A stretch of DNA of 39,157 nucleotides from Prochlorococcus sp. AH-736-N03 (GTDB taxonomy: Bacteria; Cyanobacteriota; Cyanobacteriia; PCC-6307; Cyanobiaceae), in NCBI GenBank assembly GCA_028140765.1, contig JAOIOX010000008.1, forward strand, positions 1-39,157. The letters run 5' to 3'. The position numbers were made by a program, and so were the translations under genes. The notes under the pieces were generated by a model. It saw nothing but the letters and a program-made list of their open reading frames with translations. It made no database searches and was not told the origin of the DNA. Shown here piece after piece: positions 8,083 to 17,123 of the stretch. Positions within the stretch are counted from its first letter, which is position 1. Every line of letters starts with the position of its first letter.

Positions 8083-9018
8083 ATGCAAGATTTAGCTAAA
8101 ACGAAAATTAATATAAAATCTCCTGCCAAAATAAATTTGCACCTTGAAGTTATTGGTAAAAGAGAGGATGGATTTCATGAGTTAGCAATGATTATGCAAA
8201 ATATCGATCTTTCTGATTATTTAGAATTTGAAATTAATAATGAAGGTTTAATTAAACTTGAGTCTGATTGTAATGATTTAAGCTTATCTGATGATAACTT
8301 AATTGTTAAATCGGCAAATCTATTAAGGGAAAAATCAAATATAGATTATGGTGCGAATATATTTTTAAGAAAAAATATTCCAATTGGCGCAGGATTAGCT
8401 GGTGGATCCAGTAATTCAGCAGCAACATTAATTGGTCTTAATAAGTTATGGGATTTGAACTTAGATCAAGAAACATTATGTTCATTAGCATCAACTTTAG
8501 GATCTGATATTCCCTTTTTTATAAATGGTGGTATTCAATTATGTTTTGGAAGAGGAGAAATTTTGGAGAAATTAGATTCAAACATTGAATATGGAGTGAT
8601 TCTTTTAAAAAATCCAAATGTATCAGTATCTACAGCTGAAACTTATAGAAAATACAGTAATAGATTTTGTAATCAATATCTTAATGATAGAGAAATGATT
8701 GAGAACATTAGAAAAAATTTAAGAGAAAATGGTTTAAATAACTTAAATTTTGATAATCAACATTTATTTATTAAAAATGATTTGCAGTTAGTTGTTGAAA
8801 ATGAAAATGATTCTGTAAAGCAGGCATTATATTTACTTTCTAAATTAGAAAATTGTCTCACGTTTTCAATGAGTGGATCAGGCCCTACATGCTTTGCACT
8901 CTTTAAAGATATAGAGACTGCTAGAAAAGAATTAACAGAAAATGCTAAATTATTTAAAGATAAAGGCTATGATTCATGGGTTTGCACTTTCCTTAAAAAG
9001 GGAATAACATTTATTTAA
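8083..9018 (+). CDS. ispE: 4-(cytidine 5'-diphospho)-2-C-methyl-D-erythritol kinase
   Basis: IspE is the GHMP-family kinase of the non-mevalonate (MEP) isoprenoid pathway and supplies precursors for carotenoids, phytol and quinones. The 311-residue protein has the N-terminal substrate motif SPAKINLHLEV, the ATP-binding glycine-rich loop PIGAGLAGGSSNSAATL (near residues 98-114), DIPFFINGG, and the C-terminal GHMP motif FSMSGSGPTCFALF. It lies 12 nt downstream of ksgA on the same strand. It belongs to the same pathway as dxs, found at 31657. Confidence 0.96.
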   Translation: MQDLAKTKINIKSPAKINLHLEVIGKREDGFHELAMIMQNIDLSDYLEFEINNEGLIKLESDCNDLSLSDDNLIVKSANLLREKSNIDYGANIFLRKNIPIGAGLAGGSSNSAATLIGLNKLWDLNLDQETLCSLASTLGSDIPFFINGGIQLCFGRGEILEKLDSNIEYGVILLKNPNVSVSTAETYRKYSNRFCNQYLNDREMIENIRKNLRENGLNNLNFDNQHLFIKNDLQLVVENENDSVKQALYLLSKLENCLTFSMSGSGPTCFALFKDIETARKELTENAKLFKDKGYDSWVCTFLKKGITFI

Positions 9019-9040
9019 AATTTTTTTATAAAAATCTATT

Positions 9041-9343
9041 TTGGCTGATATTAATAATGAGAATATTGAAAAAAATATTCCCGAAAAAGGACCTTTAAAT
9101 TTTATTGTTGGATCATTAACAAGTTTTTTATTATTTATATTTTTTTATTTTTTAAGTAATAAAATTGCAATTTATTTTTCAGTACATAAACCATCTAATT
9201 CTTCTGAAATAGTCCAAAATATTTCCTCTAGTATTAATACCTTAATAATTGGATTATCTTTTTTGTTAACTTTCTCTTTTGCTTTTATAGGTATAGGACT
9301 TTTTATTGTATTTATTCGCAGTTTTATTGTGAAGAAAAGTTGA
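9041..9343 (+). CDS. DUF3082-family small membrane protein
   Basis: This 100-residue protein has two strong hydrophobic helices (about residues 20-47 and 68-95) separated by a polar stretch. I recognise it as the cyanobacterial DUF3082 family, usually placed just after ispE and before the pyruvate dehydrogenase beta gene. No function is known to me. The start is TTG at 9041 (MADINNENIE), because no ATG precedes the first helix in frame. It is probably in the ksgA-ispE transcript, with a 22 nt gap after ispE. Confidence 0.75.
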   Translation: MADINNENIEKNIPEKGPLNFIVGSLTSFLLFIFFYFLSNKIAIYFSVHKPSNSSEIVQNISSSINTLIIGLSFLLTFSFAFIGIGLFIVFIRSFIVKKS

Positions 9344-9377
9344 ATTGCCAATATCATTAAGTAAACACTTTCTTTGA

Positions 9378-9473
9378 ATGTCTTTACATGACTTAGGCCT
9401 TTTAATCCTTTTGCTTTCACCTGGAATGATTTTATCAATATTACTACTCATAACCTTCGCTGAAGGAGGTTGA
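9378..9473 (+). CDS. 31-residue hydrophobic small ORF upstream of pdhB
   Basis: An ATG at 9378 opens a 31-codon frame ending in TGA at 9471-9473. The peptide starts MSLHDLGLLILLLSPGM, continues with a second Leu/Ile-rich stretch and ends ITFAEGG: a single transmembrane segment with a central Ser-Pro-Gly kink and a soluble C-terminus, the format of small thylakoid subunits (Pet, Psb, Psa, Ndh types). It matches none of those I remember. GC in the frame is about 35%, above the flanks. A stop codon lies directly before the ATG, so the frame cannot be longer. Weak points are the lack of a clear ribosome binding site and the small size. Confidence 0.5.
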   Translation: MSLHDLGLLILLLSPGMILSILLLITFAEGG

Positions 9474-9522
9474 ATTATTCAAAGTGGTAGGATTATATAT
9501 GTGATTAATTAGGTAATTAATT

Positions 9523-10506
9523 GTGGCTGGAACATTATTATTTAATGCTTTGAAAGAGGCAATTGATGAAGAAATGGCAAATGATGTAAATGTTTGCGTA
9601 ATGGGGGAAGATGTTGGTCAATATGGAGGATCTTATAAGGTAACTAAGGATTTATATGAAAAATATGGAGAGTTAAGAGTCTTAGATACTCCAATTGCAG
9701 AGAATAGTTTTACAGGTATGGCTGTTGGTGCAGCAATGACTGGCTTAAGACCAATAGTAGAAGGAATGAATATGGGTTTTTTGCTTTTAGCTTTTAATCA
9801 AATATCAAATAATATGGGTATGCTTAGATATACAAGTGGAGGAAATTATAAAATACCAGCAGTAGTTCGAGGACCTGGTGGAGTTGGTCGTCAACTTGGT
9901 GCTGAGCATAGTCAAAGGCTTGAAGCATATTTTCATGCAGTTCCTGGCATAAAGATTGTTGCCTGTAGTACGCCTACAAATGCTAAAGGTTTAATGAAAG
10001 CAGCTATAAGAGATGATAATCCGGTTCTATTTTTCGAACATGTTCTTCTATACAATTTGTCTGAAGAATTACCTGAGGGAGATTATACATGCGCTTTAGA
10101 TCAGGCTGACGTTGTAAAAGAAGGACGTGATATTACTTTGTTGACTTATTCAAGAATGAGACATCACTGCCTTAAAGCTGTTGAAGAATTAGAAAAAAAA
10201 GGAATAGATGTTGAGTTAATAGATTTAATAAGTTTAAAACCATTTGATATGGAAACCATCTCAAAATCAATAAGAAAAACAAATAAAGTAATTATTGTAG
10301 AAGAATGTATGAAGACTGGAGGTATTGGTGCAGAATTAATTGCCTTGATAACAGAAGAGTGTTTTGATGATCTTGATGCCCGACCAATTAGATTATCTAG
10401 TCAGGATATACCAACTCCATATAATGGAAATCTTGAAAATTTGACAATAATCCAACCACATCAAATAGTTGAAAAAGTTGAACATTTAATTAGTGGGAGT
10501 ATATAG
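9523..10506 (+). CDS. pdhB: Pyruvate dehydrogenase E1 component, beta subunit
   Basis: This subunit, with the alpha subunit encoded elsewhere, binds thiamine diphosphate and decarboxylates pyruvate to feed acetyl-CoA into fatty acid synthesis. The 327-residue protein has the transketolase-like core: [18 protein letters not shown] near residue 27, [17 protein letters not shown] with the conserved Glu that activates Th[19 protein letters not shown], and a C-terminal domain with [16 protein letters not shown]. The start is GTG at 9523, preceded by AGG at 9511-9513. It is followed by secD after 3 nt, so pdhB-secD-secF probably form one transcript. Confidence 0.95.
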   Translation: MAGTLLFNALKEAIDEEMANDVNVCVMGEDVGQYGGSYKVTKDLYEKYGELRVLDTPIAENSFTGMAVGAAMTGLRPIVEGMNMGFLLLAFNQISNNMGMLRYTSGGNYKIPAVVRGPGGVGRQLGAEHSQRLEAYFHAVPGIKIVACSTPTNAKGLMKAAIRDDNPVLFFEHVLLYNLSEELPEGDYTCALDQADVVKEGRDITLLTYSRMRHHCLKAVEELEKKGIDVELIDLISLKPFDMETISKSIRKTNKVIIVEECMKTGGIGAELIALITEECFDDLDARPIRLSSQDIPTPYNGNLENLTIIQPHQIVEKVEHLISGSI

Positions 10507-10509
10507 AAA

Positions 10510-11979
10510 ATGAAAAGAAGGCAAGGTTGGCTTTTTTTTATTATATTTCTACTTACTTTATCTGTTTATCTATTAATAAATTATCCCTTACAGTTGGGAT
10601 TGGATCTACAGGGGGGTTCTCAACTTACACTTCAAATTATTAAAGAGGAAGGCAAGGTAACAAGGGATGAACTTGAAGCAGTTAATTCGGTTATAGATAA
10701 GCGCGTAAACAATTTAGGAGTTTCTGAGTCTAATTTACAAACTCTTGGTGGAGATCAATTGATTTTGGAATTACCAGGCGAACAAAATCCATTAGTTGCT
10801 TCAAGGGTATTAGGTAAGACTGCTTTATTAGAATTTAGAACCCAAAAAGAAGGAACATCTGCAGATTTAAAAACCTTGCAACTACAAAGATTGAGTATTA
10901 AGGAATTAATTGAACAATATTTCTTTCAAGAAAAAAATCAAAATATTGATAATTACTTAAAAGTTATTCAAGATGATCTTAAAGATATAGAGCAAGAATT
11001 GAATTACTCATCAACTAGTAATGATTTATATGGGAAGTTAATTGAAATCAAAAAATATGTTGATAAAGAAATTACAAATTTATTTATTAAAACAGATTTA
11101 TCTGGTAAGGATCTTATTAACGCAGGAAGGAGACAAGAGCAAACAAATAGTAATTGGGAAGTTTTATTAACTTTTAGTAATTCAGGAGGGGAAAAGTTTG
11201 CACAAATTACAAAGTCAATTGCTGGCACTAATCAACTATTGGCTATCATTCTTGATGGCGAATCTATAAGTGAAGCTAGTGTTGGAAACCAGTTTGCTAG
11301 TACTGGCATCACAGGTGGATCAGCAACAATAAGCGGTAATTTTAGTGCTGAAAATGCTAGAGAATTAGAAGTTCAACTTAAAGGAGGCTCATTGCCATTG
11401 CCAATTGAAATAGTAGAAACTAACACTATAGGGGCTCTATTAGGATCCAAAAATATTTTAAAAAGTCTTTATGCAGCTATTAGTGGATTAATTTTTGTTG
11501 GTATATTTATGATTTTTAATTATAGAATTCTAGGTTTCGTTTCAGTCCTATCTTTAGTACTTTATGGTTTTTTTAACTTAGCCCTATATTCTTTAATTCC
11601 TGTAACTTTGACTTTACCTGGAATATCTGGACTTATACTTAGCATTGGTATGGCTGTTGATGCAAATATTCTAATATTTGAGAGAATTAGAGAAGAATTA
11701 TATGACGGCAATACTCTTACAAGATCTATTGATAGCGGTTTTCAAAGAGCTAATTCATCTATAGTTGATGGTCATATTACAACTCTTCTAAGTTGTTTTG
11801 TATTGTTTTTATTAGGAACAAATTTTGTTAAGGGTTTTGCGGCAACATTAGGTATTGGAGTTCTAATAAGCTTGTTTACCTCATTAAATTGTTCTAAAAC
11901 AATTTTGCGATTTTTTATAACATATCAATCCTTAAGAGAAAAAAATCTATATCTACCCAAGAATAATTTTTCTAATTAA
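10510..11979 (+). CDS. secD: Protein translocase subunit SecD
   Basis: SecD, with SecF, uses the proton gradient to pull exported proteins out of the SecYEG channel on the lumen or periplasm side. The 489-residue protein has an N-terminal membrane helix, the D1 motif LGLDLQGGSQLTLQI near residue 33, a large external domain, and a C-terminal block of membrane helices with the RND-type motifs LSIGMAVDANILIFERIREEL (partly shown) and ANSSIVDGHITTL. Length is as expected. A low-complexity insertion at about residues 115-190 in the external domain replaces part of the longer insert in other bacteria. Confidence 0.96.
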   Translation: MKRRQGWLFFIIFLLTLSVYLLINYPLQLGLDLQGGSQLTLQIIKEEGKVTRDELEAVNSVIDKRVNNLGVSESNLQTLGGDQLILELPGEQNPLVASRVLGKTALLEFRTQKEGTSADLKTLQLQRLSIKELIEQYFFQEKNQNIDNYLKVIQDDLKDIEQELNYSSTSNDLYGKLIEIKKYVDKEITNLFIKTDLSGKDLINAGRRQEQTNSNWEVLLTFSNSGGEKFAQITKSIAGTNQLLAIILDGESISEASVGNQFASTGITGGSATISGNFSAENARELEVQLKGGSLPLPIEIVETNTIGALLGSKNILKSLYAAISGLIFVGIFMIFNYRILGFVSVLSLVLYGFFNLALYSLIPVTLTLPGISGLILSIGMAVDANILIFERIREELYDGNTLTRSIDSGFQRANSSIVDGHITTLLSCFVLFLLGTNFVKGFAATLGIGVLISLFTSLNCSKTILRFFITYQSLREKNLYLPKNNFSN

Positions 11980-12000
11980 ATTTTTTGTTTCTAATTTCTC

Positions 12001-12915
12001 ATGAAATACAATCTTCAACTAATAAAAAATAAAAGAAAGATAATTAGTTTTTCAACTTTTCTAATTTTGTTAAGTCTTATAGGAATTTTATATTCAACTT
12101 TTAATACTTCTTATAAGAAACCTATAAATTTAGGGATGGATTTTGTTGGAGGAAATGAATTAAGAATAGAAAGAGTTTGTGAAGAAGAATGTTCTAATCT
12201 ATCCCCTGATTCAGTTTTAGAAAATTTAAGAGAGATCTCTAGTAATAAAAACTTTATAAATAATATTAAATTACAATTCCAAAATAATAATAAATTAATT
12301 TCAATAAGAACACCTTATTTGAGTATCGAAGAATCAAATAATCTAATTACTAATCTTGATAATATTATTGGACCTCTAAATTATGAGAGTAAGGATTCAA
12401 GATTAATAGGTCCAAAGCTTGGGAAAAGATTACTTACCAATTGTGTTACTTCATTGTTAGTTTCTTTATTTGCAATATCTTTATATATAACTATTAGGTT
12501 TGATAAAAAATATGCATTATTTGCATTATTAGCTTTATTCCATGATTTATTTATTGTTTTCGGTATATTTTCCTGGTTGGGAATTATATTATCTGTCGAG
12601 GTAAATAGTTTATTTGCGGTTTCCTTGTTAACTATTGCTGGTTATTCTGTAAATGATACTGTTGTTATTTTTGATAGAATTCGTGAGAATTTAAAATCAA
12701 TGAAAGAAGGCTATAACGAAACGATTCAATTATCAGTAAACGAATCATTTAGGAGAACAACTTTTACCAGTATTACAACCCTTATCCCTTTATTAAGCAT
12801 AATTTTGTTTGGATCATACTCGCTGTTTTGGTTTTCTTTGGCCTTATCATTAGGAATTATTGTTGGAAGTTATTCAAGTATTTTTTTGGCTCCATCTTTG
12901 TTGCTTAAAGACTGA
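12001..12915 (+). CDS. secF: Protein translocase subunit SecF
   Basis: SecF is the partner of SecD in the Sec accessory complex. The 304-residue protein has one N-terminal membrane helix, the conserved LGMDFVGGNELRI element near residue 44, a short external domain, and five C-terminal helices with YSVNDTVVIFDRIREN and RRTTFTSITTLIPLL. It lies 21 nt after secD on the same strand, the usual SecD-SecF order, here as separate genes rather than a fusion. It has a Cys pair in the segment CEEECSNL, not typical of the family in my recollection. Confidence 0.95.
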   Translation: MKYNLQLIKNKRKIISFSTFLILLSLIGILYSTFNTSYKKPINLGMDFVGGNELRIERVCEEECSNLSPDSVLENLREISSNKNFINNIKLQFQNNNKLISIRTPYLSIEESNNLITNLDNIIGPLNYESKDSRLIGPKLGKRLLTNCVTSLLVSLFAISLYITIRFDKKYALFALLALFHDLFIVFGIFSWLGIILSVEVNSLFAVSLLTIAGYSVNDTVVIFDRIRENLKSMKEGYNETIQLSVNESFRRTTFTSITTLIPLLSIILFGSYSLFWFSLALSLGIIVGSYSSIFLAPSLLLKD

Positions 12916-12933
12916 ACTTAAGGTTCTCATTTT

Positions 12934-13116
12934 ATGAAATTGAATTATTATTTGATAATTTTATTTTCTTTAGTTTTAATAGACCTTTCTACTGAGCTAA
13001 GAATATTATTTGATCATTTTACTTTTAGTTCTCTATATTTTGCGATAAGTAAACATCCTTTAGCTATCTTTTTACTTTTTTCATACCCATATTTATATAA
13101 AAAATTAATTAAGTAG
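12934..13116 (+). CDS. 60-residue small membrane protein after secF
   Basis: This short frame encodes two hydrophobic stretches (about residues 5-17 and 42-54) around a polar centre with LSTELRILFDHFTFSS, ending in the basic YLYKKLIK. I do not know its function. Support for it being real: ATG start 18 nt after secF on the same strand with an AAGG element shortly before it, and the frame fills the gap up to the convergent stop of the next gene with only 3 nt left. It probably belongs to the pdhB-secDF transcript. Confidence 0.6.
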   Translation: MKLNYYLIILFSLVLIDLSTELRILFDHFTFSSLYFAISKHPLAIFLLFSYPYLYKKLIK

Positions 13117-13119
13117 TTT

Positions 13120-14163
13120 TTAAATATCTTTAAATGATTCTTTGATTAAAACCTGTATTACTACAGCTAATGGAAGGGATAGTATTAAGCCTAATGGACC
13201 AAAAATGAAGGTAAATCCAAATTGTGATATTAATGTCAAACCAGGCAGTAAGTTTGCTTTTTTCTTCATTATAGATGGCATTATGATATAGCTTTCAATA
13301 TTTTGAATGATTACATATGATCCTAAAACTGCCAGTGGTTTCCAAAAATTATCAAGTAGTGCAATTGAGATTGGAAATATACCACTAATAACTGGACCTA
13401 TATTCGGAATTATATTAAGAACCATTGCTATTAATGCATTTGAGACAACGTATTTGACATCTAATATAGATAAAACTATTAATGATAATAAACCTACTGA
13501 TAATGAACTGATAACCATAGAAAAGGTCCAATTTGCTAATGCAATATTGCATTTTTCCATAATATTTCTAAATTTGTTGCGGTAATTCTTTGGTATTAAT
13601 AGAAGAATATTTTCTTTATATTGTTTTGGTTCAATAGATATCATCAAACTAACTGCCAATACGAATATTAATCTCAAAAGACCTGAACCTAGATTTCCCG
13701 CAATATTAATTAAATTCTTAAAACTTTCTTGAATAGCTTTTGCAATAGTTGAGACATCTGGAATGGTAACTACATTATTTATTAAACTGAATATGTCTAT
13801 AACATTTTCTGATTGTTCGCCATAAAATAAGCTATTAAATTTGTTCAGATTTGTATTGATCAATATATTTATTTTTGATAAACCATTTGGAATGTCAACT
13901 AGTATTTCATTGAATTCTTTTATAAACGGAGGTAATACAAGAATAAAAATAGTAAATATTATTACTGATATGAAGGCTAAGACAAGAAATAAAGAAATTG
14001 ATCGAGGAATTCTCAAACCTTTTTGGATTTGATTACATAAATTACATACAATATTTGAAATTACTAAAGAACAAATTATTAGAAGGAGAAAATCCCTTAA
14101 AGTCCATACTATTAATAAAGTTATTAATATTACTACTAACTTGAAATATGATGAACTATTCAA
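13120..14163 (-). CDS. AI-2E/PerM-family membrane transporter
   Basis: The 347-residue inner-membrane protein has a pair of N-terminal helices, a central soluble segment, and a C-terminal block with the family motif NIIPNIGPVISGIFPISIAL and LILSLPLAVVIQV at the end. This is the PF01594 family (PerM, TqsA, YtvI). Members have been linked to signal export or Na+/H+ antiport, so the substrate is open. It runs toward the secF cluster on the opposite strand and starts 13 nt after the psb28 stop on the same strand, so the two may share a transcript. Confidence 0.88.
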   Translation of the reverse strand: MNSSSYFKLVVILITLLIVWTLRDFLLLIICSLVISNIVCNLCNQIQKGLRIPRSISLFLVLAFISVIIFTIFILVLPPFIKEFNEILVDIPNGLSKINILINTNLNKFNSLFYGEQSENVIDIFSLINNVVTIPDVSTIAKAIQESFKNLINIAGNLGSGLLRLIFVLAVSLMISIEPKQYKENILLLIPKNYRNKFRNIMEKCNIALANWTFSMVISSLSVGLLSLIVLSILDVKYVVSNALIAMVLNIIPNIGPVISGIFPISIALLDNFWKPLAVLGSYVIIQNIESYIIMPSIMKKKANLLPGLTLISQFGFTFIFGPLGLILSLPLAVVIQVLIKESFKDI

Positions 14164-14176
14164 TTTTCATAATATT

Positions 14177-14530
14177 CTACTTCTTTTCAGAATATCCTAA
14201 TCCATTTGATTTGGCATAACTATTTGCAAATCTCATAAATCTATCAAAGTCTGTTGTGTTCTTCCAAATATAAACCGCTTCTAAAAATATTGGTTCTCCA
14301 TCAACAAATTTTACTTTAACTTCTCTAGTTAATATCTCACCTTCGGAATCTATCATCCGCATACCTGTGATTTCACCGTCTGTAATTGAAGATAATGCCT
14401 GAGGCTTTTCGAACAAAAATAAAGCTTGGCCAGTGGTACCATCTTTACTCCTTGTCAGTCTTATTTCAGGCACTACTGGTTCGTCGGTTCCCTCATAAAA
14501 TTGTATTTTTGCAGTTTTATTTGCTGTCAT
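14177..14530 (-). CDS. psb28: Photosystem II assembly protein Psb28
   Basis: Psb28 binds transiently to PSII assembly intermediates (RC47-type) near cytochrome b559 on the cytoplasmic side and helps PSII and chlorophyll-protein biogenesis. The 117-residue product shows the family sequence [20 protein letters not shown] at the N-terminus (partly shown), then [23 protein letters not shown] and a C-terminal [20 protein letters not shown]. There is no signal peptide or membrane helix, as expected. It places the window in an oxygenic phototroph. Confidence 0.97.
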   Translation of the reverse strand: MTANKTAKIQFYEGTDEPVVPEIRLTRSKDGTTGQALFLFEKPQALSSITDGEITGMRMIDSEGEILTREVKVKFVDGEPIFLEAVYIWKNTTDFDRFMRFANSYAKSNGLGYSEKK

Positions 14531-14590
14531 GATATTCAGTTAATAATTTTTTATCTTAGGAAATATTTTTCATATTCGTTTGTAATTATT

Positions 14591-15631
14591 TTATAAAACA
14601 TTATTTATTAACTCCAGGATCCTCTCATCATATTTTTTATCGGTTAGATCCAATACTTTTATATTTGTTTTGCCAACCTTTTCAAATTCATAACACTTAT
14701 CGTAATAATCTAGAACTGATCTACAAACTAAGTCCCATTTCTCATTATTAATTGATTCCAGAGCTAATTTTGTTCTTTGCGGTCCTAATCTTTTTTTTAT
14801 CCTTAATACAGATTCTTTTAGTTCTTCTTTCTTGAAAACACTATAAGTATCTATCAATTCATCTAACCTGTTTGATTCACTTCTTAAAATTTCAATTCTC
14901 CTAGAATTTTTCATCTGTTTGAAGAATTCATGAGGAATTTTGCATTTACCAATATTTGCACTTTCAGCTTCTACAAAAATATTACTAGAGCTTTTAAATG
15001 AATTTAATTTTTCTGCAATTATATTTTCAAAGTGTTCATTTGATGGTTGTTCTTTCATTCCTAAACCTCCAAATGTACTTCCTCTATGACAAGCAAATCC
15101 TTCAAGATCAATAGTTTGATATTTATATTTTTCGAGTAATGACAACAATCTTGTCTTCCCTGTTCCTGTTTTTCCTCCTATAACTACTATATTCAACTTT
15201 TTTGAGAAACTATCTAATACCCATTTTCTATATATTTTGTATCCTCCCTTAAGTATTATTGAATTTAATTTATATTTATCTAGTAGCCAAGCAATGCTTT
15301 GTGATCGCATTCCCCCTCTAGAGCAATATATTCTGATAAAAAATTCATTATTTTTATTAGGAATAGTTTTATGAGATTCAATACTCATAAATAAATTATC
15401 AAGAAGTAATTCCATTTTTTTTTCAAAAAATTTTAATCCTTCTATTACTGCTTTTTTTCTTCCCTCTTTTTTATAAATCGTACCAATTATAGATCTCTCA
15501 TCATTATCAAATAGTGGAATGTTAATAGAATTAGGCAGGTGTCCTTTATAATATTCACTCGGGCTTCTAACATCTATAAGTGGTCCTTGAAAACTTCTAA
15601 ATTTCTCTAGTTCTTTTCTTTTGAAATACAT
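14591..15631 (-). CDS. mnmH: tRNA 2-selenouridine synthase (SelU/MnmH)
   Basis: MnmH changes 2-thiouridine at the tRNA wobble position to 2-selenouridine (and can geranylate it) in tRNAs for Lys, Glu and Gln. The 346-residue protein has an N-terminal rhodanese domain (LIDVRSPSEYYKGHLPNSIN; catalytic C103 in IYCSRGGMRS) and a P-loop domain (GGKTGTGKT, residues 152-160), followed by DLEGFACHRGSTFGGLG, a family marker. Selenium donation needs SelD, not encoded in this window. It is divergent from gun4 with only 35 bases between starts. Confidence 0.93.
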   Translation of the reverse strand: MYFKRKELEKFRSFQGPLIDVRSPSEYYKGHLPNSINIPLFDNDERSIIGTIYKKEGRKKAVIEGLKFFEKKMELLLDNLFMSIESHKTIPNKNNEFFIRIYCSRGGMRSQSIAWLLDKYKLNSIILKGGYKIYRKWVLDSFSKKLNIVVIGGKTGTGKTRLLSLLEKYKYQTIDLEGFACHRGSTFGGLGMKEQPSNEHFENIIAEKLNSFKSSSNIFVEAESANIGKCKIPHEFFKQMKNSRRIEILRSESNRLDELIDTYSVFKKEELKESVLRIKKRLGPQRTKLALESINNEKWDLVCRSVLDYYDKCYEFEKVGKTNIKVLDLTDKKYDERILELINNVL

Positions 15632-15666
15632 GGATAGTTTTTATTTTTTTAAATTAATGTTTTAAA

Positions 15667-16386
15667 ATGAATAACAAAGAACAAGATAACAATAATAATG
15701 TTACATTAGATCTGATAAAAAAATTTGTAGATTCTAATCAAAGAAAAAGAATAAATTTATTAACTCAAATAGAATCTGAAGTCGAAAATATTTTTAATCT
15801 TGGCCCAACACTGTTTGATAATTTTGATAGAGATGGAGATGATTGGGCCGCTGGTTGGATATTGCAAGTTTTTAAAAAATTTAAGCCTGAATTCTTTGAA
15901 AACTCTAAATTCAATAATTGGTTTAATACATATTCAGATATTGATATTAATTATGATGATTTGCAATTGACGTTGGTTGAGCAAAAATTTGAAGAGGCAG
16001 ATAGATTAACTAGTTCCTATTTACGTAAATTAGCTGGAAAATTAGCTGAAAAACGTGGATATGTTTTCTATAGTGAAGTTAGAAATATGTCATGTAAAGA
16101 TCTAGAAACATTAGATAGGTTATGGACTATATATTCTAATGGTAGATTTGGATTCTCAATTCAGGCAAAGATATTAAAATCAGTAGGGAAAAAATATGAA
16201 TTAATGTGGCCGAAAATAGGTTGGAAAAAAGAGGGCTTATGGACTAGATATCCAGGATCTTTTTGCTGGTCATTGGACGCTCCTGATGGACATATGCCTT
16301 TGGTAAATCAACTAAGAGGAGTAAGGCTTATGGACTCTATCCTAAGGCATCCTGCTATTGCAGAGAGACATAATAATATTCTTTAA
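15667..16386 (+). CDS. gun4: Gun4 porphyrin-binding activator of Mg-chelatase
   Basis: Gun4 binds protoporphyrin IX and Mg-protoporphyrin and stimulates the ChlH subunit of magnesium chelatase, directing tetrapyrroles to chlorophyll. The 239-residue protein has the cyanobacterial two-domain layout: an N-terminal helical bundle (about residues 1-90) and the GUN4 domain (about 98-225) with LWTIYSNGRFGFSIQ, WPKIGWKKEGLWTRYPGSF, LDAPDGHMPLVNQLRGVR and RHPAI. These segments line up well with Synechocystis Gun4 from memory. The start is ATG 15667. Confidence 0.92.
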   Translation: MNNKEQDNNNNVTLDLIKKFVDSNQRKRINLLTQIESEVENIFNLGPTLFDNFDRDGDDWAAGWILQVFKKFKPEFFENSKFNNWFNTYSDIDINYDDLQLTLVEQKFEEADRLTSSYLRKLAGKLAEKRGYVFYSEVRNMSCKDLETLDRLWTIYSNGRFGFSIQAKILKSVGKKYELMWPKIGWKKEGLWTRYPGSFCWSLDAPDGHMPLVNQLRGVRLMDSILRHPAIAERHNNIL

Positions 16387-16434
16387 AATGAGGTATTTAA
16401 TAAGTTAAAATTAAGACAGTATGAAAATATTATT

Positions 16435-16869
16435 ATGTCCTTATTTCGGGGCAAAAATATTTTAAAAAAATTTTTTAAAAGACCAAGGATTAACTGGTCA
16501 AACTACGAATTCGAATCATCATTACAGTTAAATGAATTTGTTGATCAATTATTAGAACCTATTGAAAATTCGAAATCAAGCTATCTTATAAAACTTGGTT
16601 TACATGAAGCTCTTGTTAACGCAGTAAAACATGGAAATAAATTAGATCCTAAAAAAAATATTAGAGTAAGAAGAATAATTACTCCTAATTGGTGTGTTTG
16701 GCAAATTCAAGACCAAGGTAATGGTCTAGAAATAAAAAAAAGAGACTATAAATTACCAAAAAAAATTAGTAGTGTAAGCGGGCGTGGCCTTTACATTATT
16801 AATGAGTGTTTTGATGACATTAGATGGAGTAGTAAAGGTAATAGACTTCAGTTGGCTTTAAAAAGATGA
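16435..16869 (+). CDS. RsbW-like HATPase_c anti-sigma/regulatory kinase
   Basis: This is a 144-residue free-standing GHKL ATPase domain of the anti-sigma-factor serine kinase type. The visible motifs are the N-box HEALVNAVKHGN (E58, N62, H66-N68), the G1 box QDQGNG (D93) and the G2 box GRGLYII (G116). There is no sensor or dimerisation domain, so it probably acts by partner switching with a sigma factor or an anti-anti-sigma protein, neither of which is in this window. It lies 48 nt after gun4 on the same strand, and its 3' end overlaps the convergent 87-residue gene by 22 nt. Confidence 0.85.
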   Translation: MSLFRGKNILKKFFKRPRINWSNYEFESSLQLNEFVDQLLEPIENSKSSYLIKLGLHEALVNAVKHGNKLDPKKNIRVRRIITPNWCVWQIQDQGNGLEIKKRDYKLPKKISSVSGRGLYIINECFDDIRWSSKGNRLQLALKR

Positions 16870-17111
16870 TTTTTACTTGGGCATGGTTGATCTACGTTAA
16901 TTTCTTTTAACCATTTAATACTTTCTTCTATATACTCAATAGTTTCTTTTTCATTACATGAAATAATTAAATGGCATAATCCAGCCGAAATTAGTTCTGC
17001 AGATCTTTTATATTTATTTCCTTTATCTTTATGCCAATTAGAATGATCAATTTTTAGTTTTTCATTAAGGCTTTGAACAAGCTGAATAGTATCTTTATCC
17101 CAATAGGTCAT
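16848..17111 (-). CDS. Small conserved-looking hypothetical protein (87 residues)
   Basis: Function unknown. The 87-residue product is soluble, with no signal peptide, and appears all-helical. It has conserved-looking elements around KRSAELISAGLCHLIIS and a C-terminal INVDQPCPSKN. I have the impression of a cyanobacterial domain of unknown function but cannot name it safely. It lies 12 nt downstream of a methyltransferase gene stop... more exactly, it is upstream-adjacent by 12 nt on the same strand order methyltransferase then this gene. Its 3' end overlaps that of the RsbW-like gene on the other strand. Confidence 0.65.
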   Translation of the reverse strand: MTYWDKDTIQLVQSLNEKLKIDHSNWHKDKGNKYKRSAELISAGLCHLIISCNEKETIEYIEESIKWLKEINVDQPCPSKNHLFKAN

Positions 17112-17123
17112 AGAATTTTTTAT

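Noticed and set aside
9172-9451. Minus-strand frames opposite DUF3082 and the 9344-9522 gap
   Set aside because: They are shadows with no family features; the plus-strand genes explain the region.
9463-9470. Perfect Shine-Dalgarno-like AAGGAGGT
   Set aside because: It lies inside the last codons of the 31-residue ORF, and the following starts (GTG 9484, ATG 9499) lead to only a few codons.
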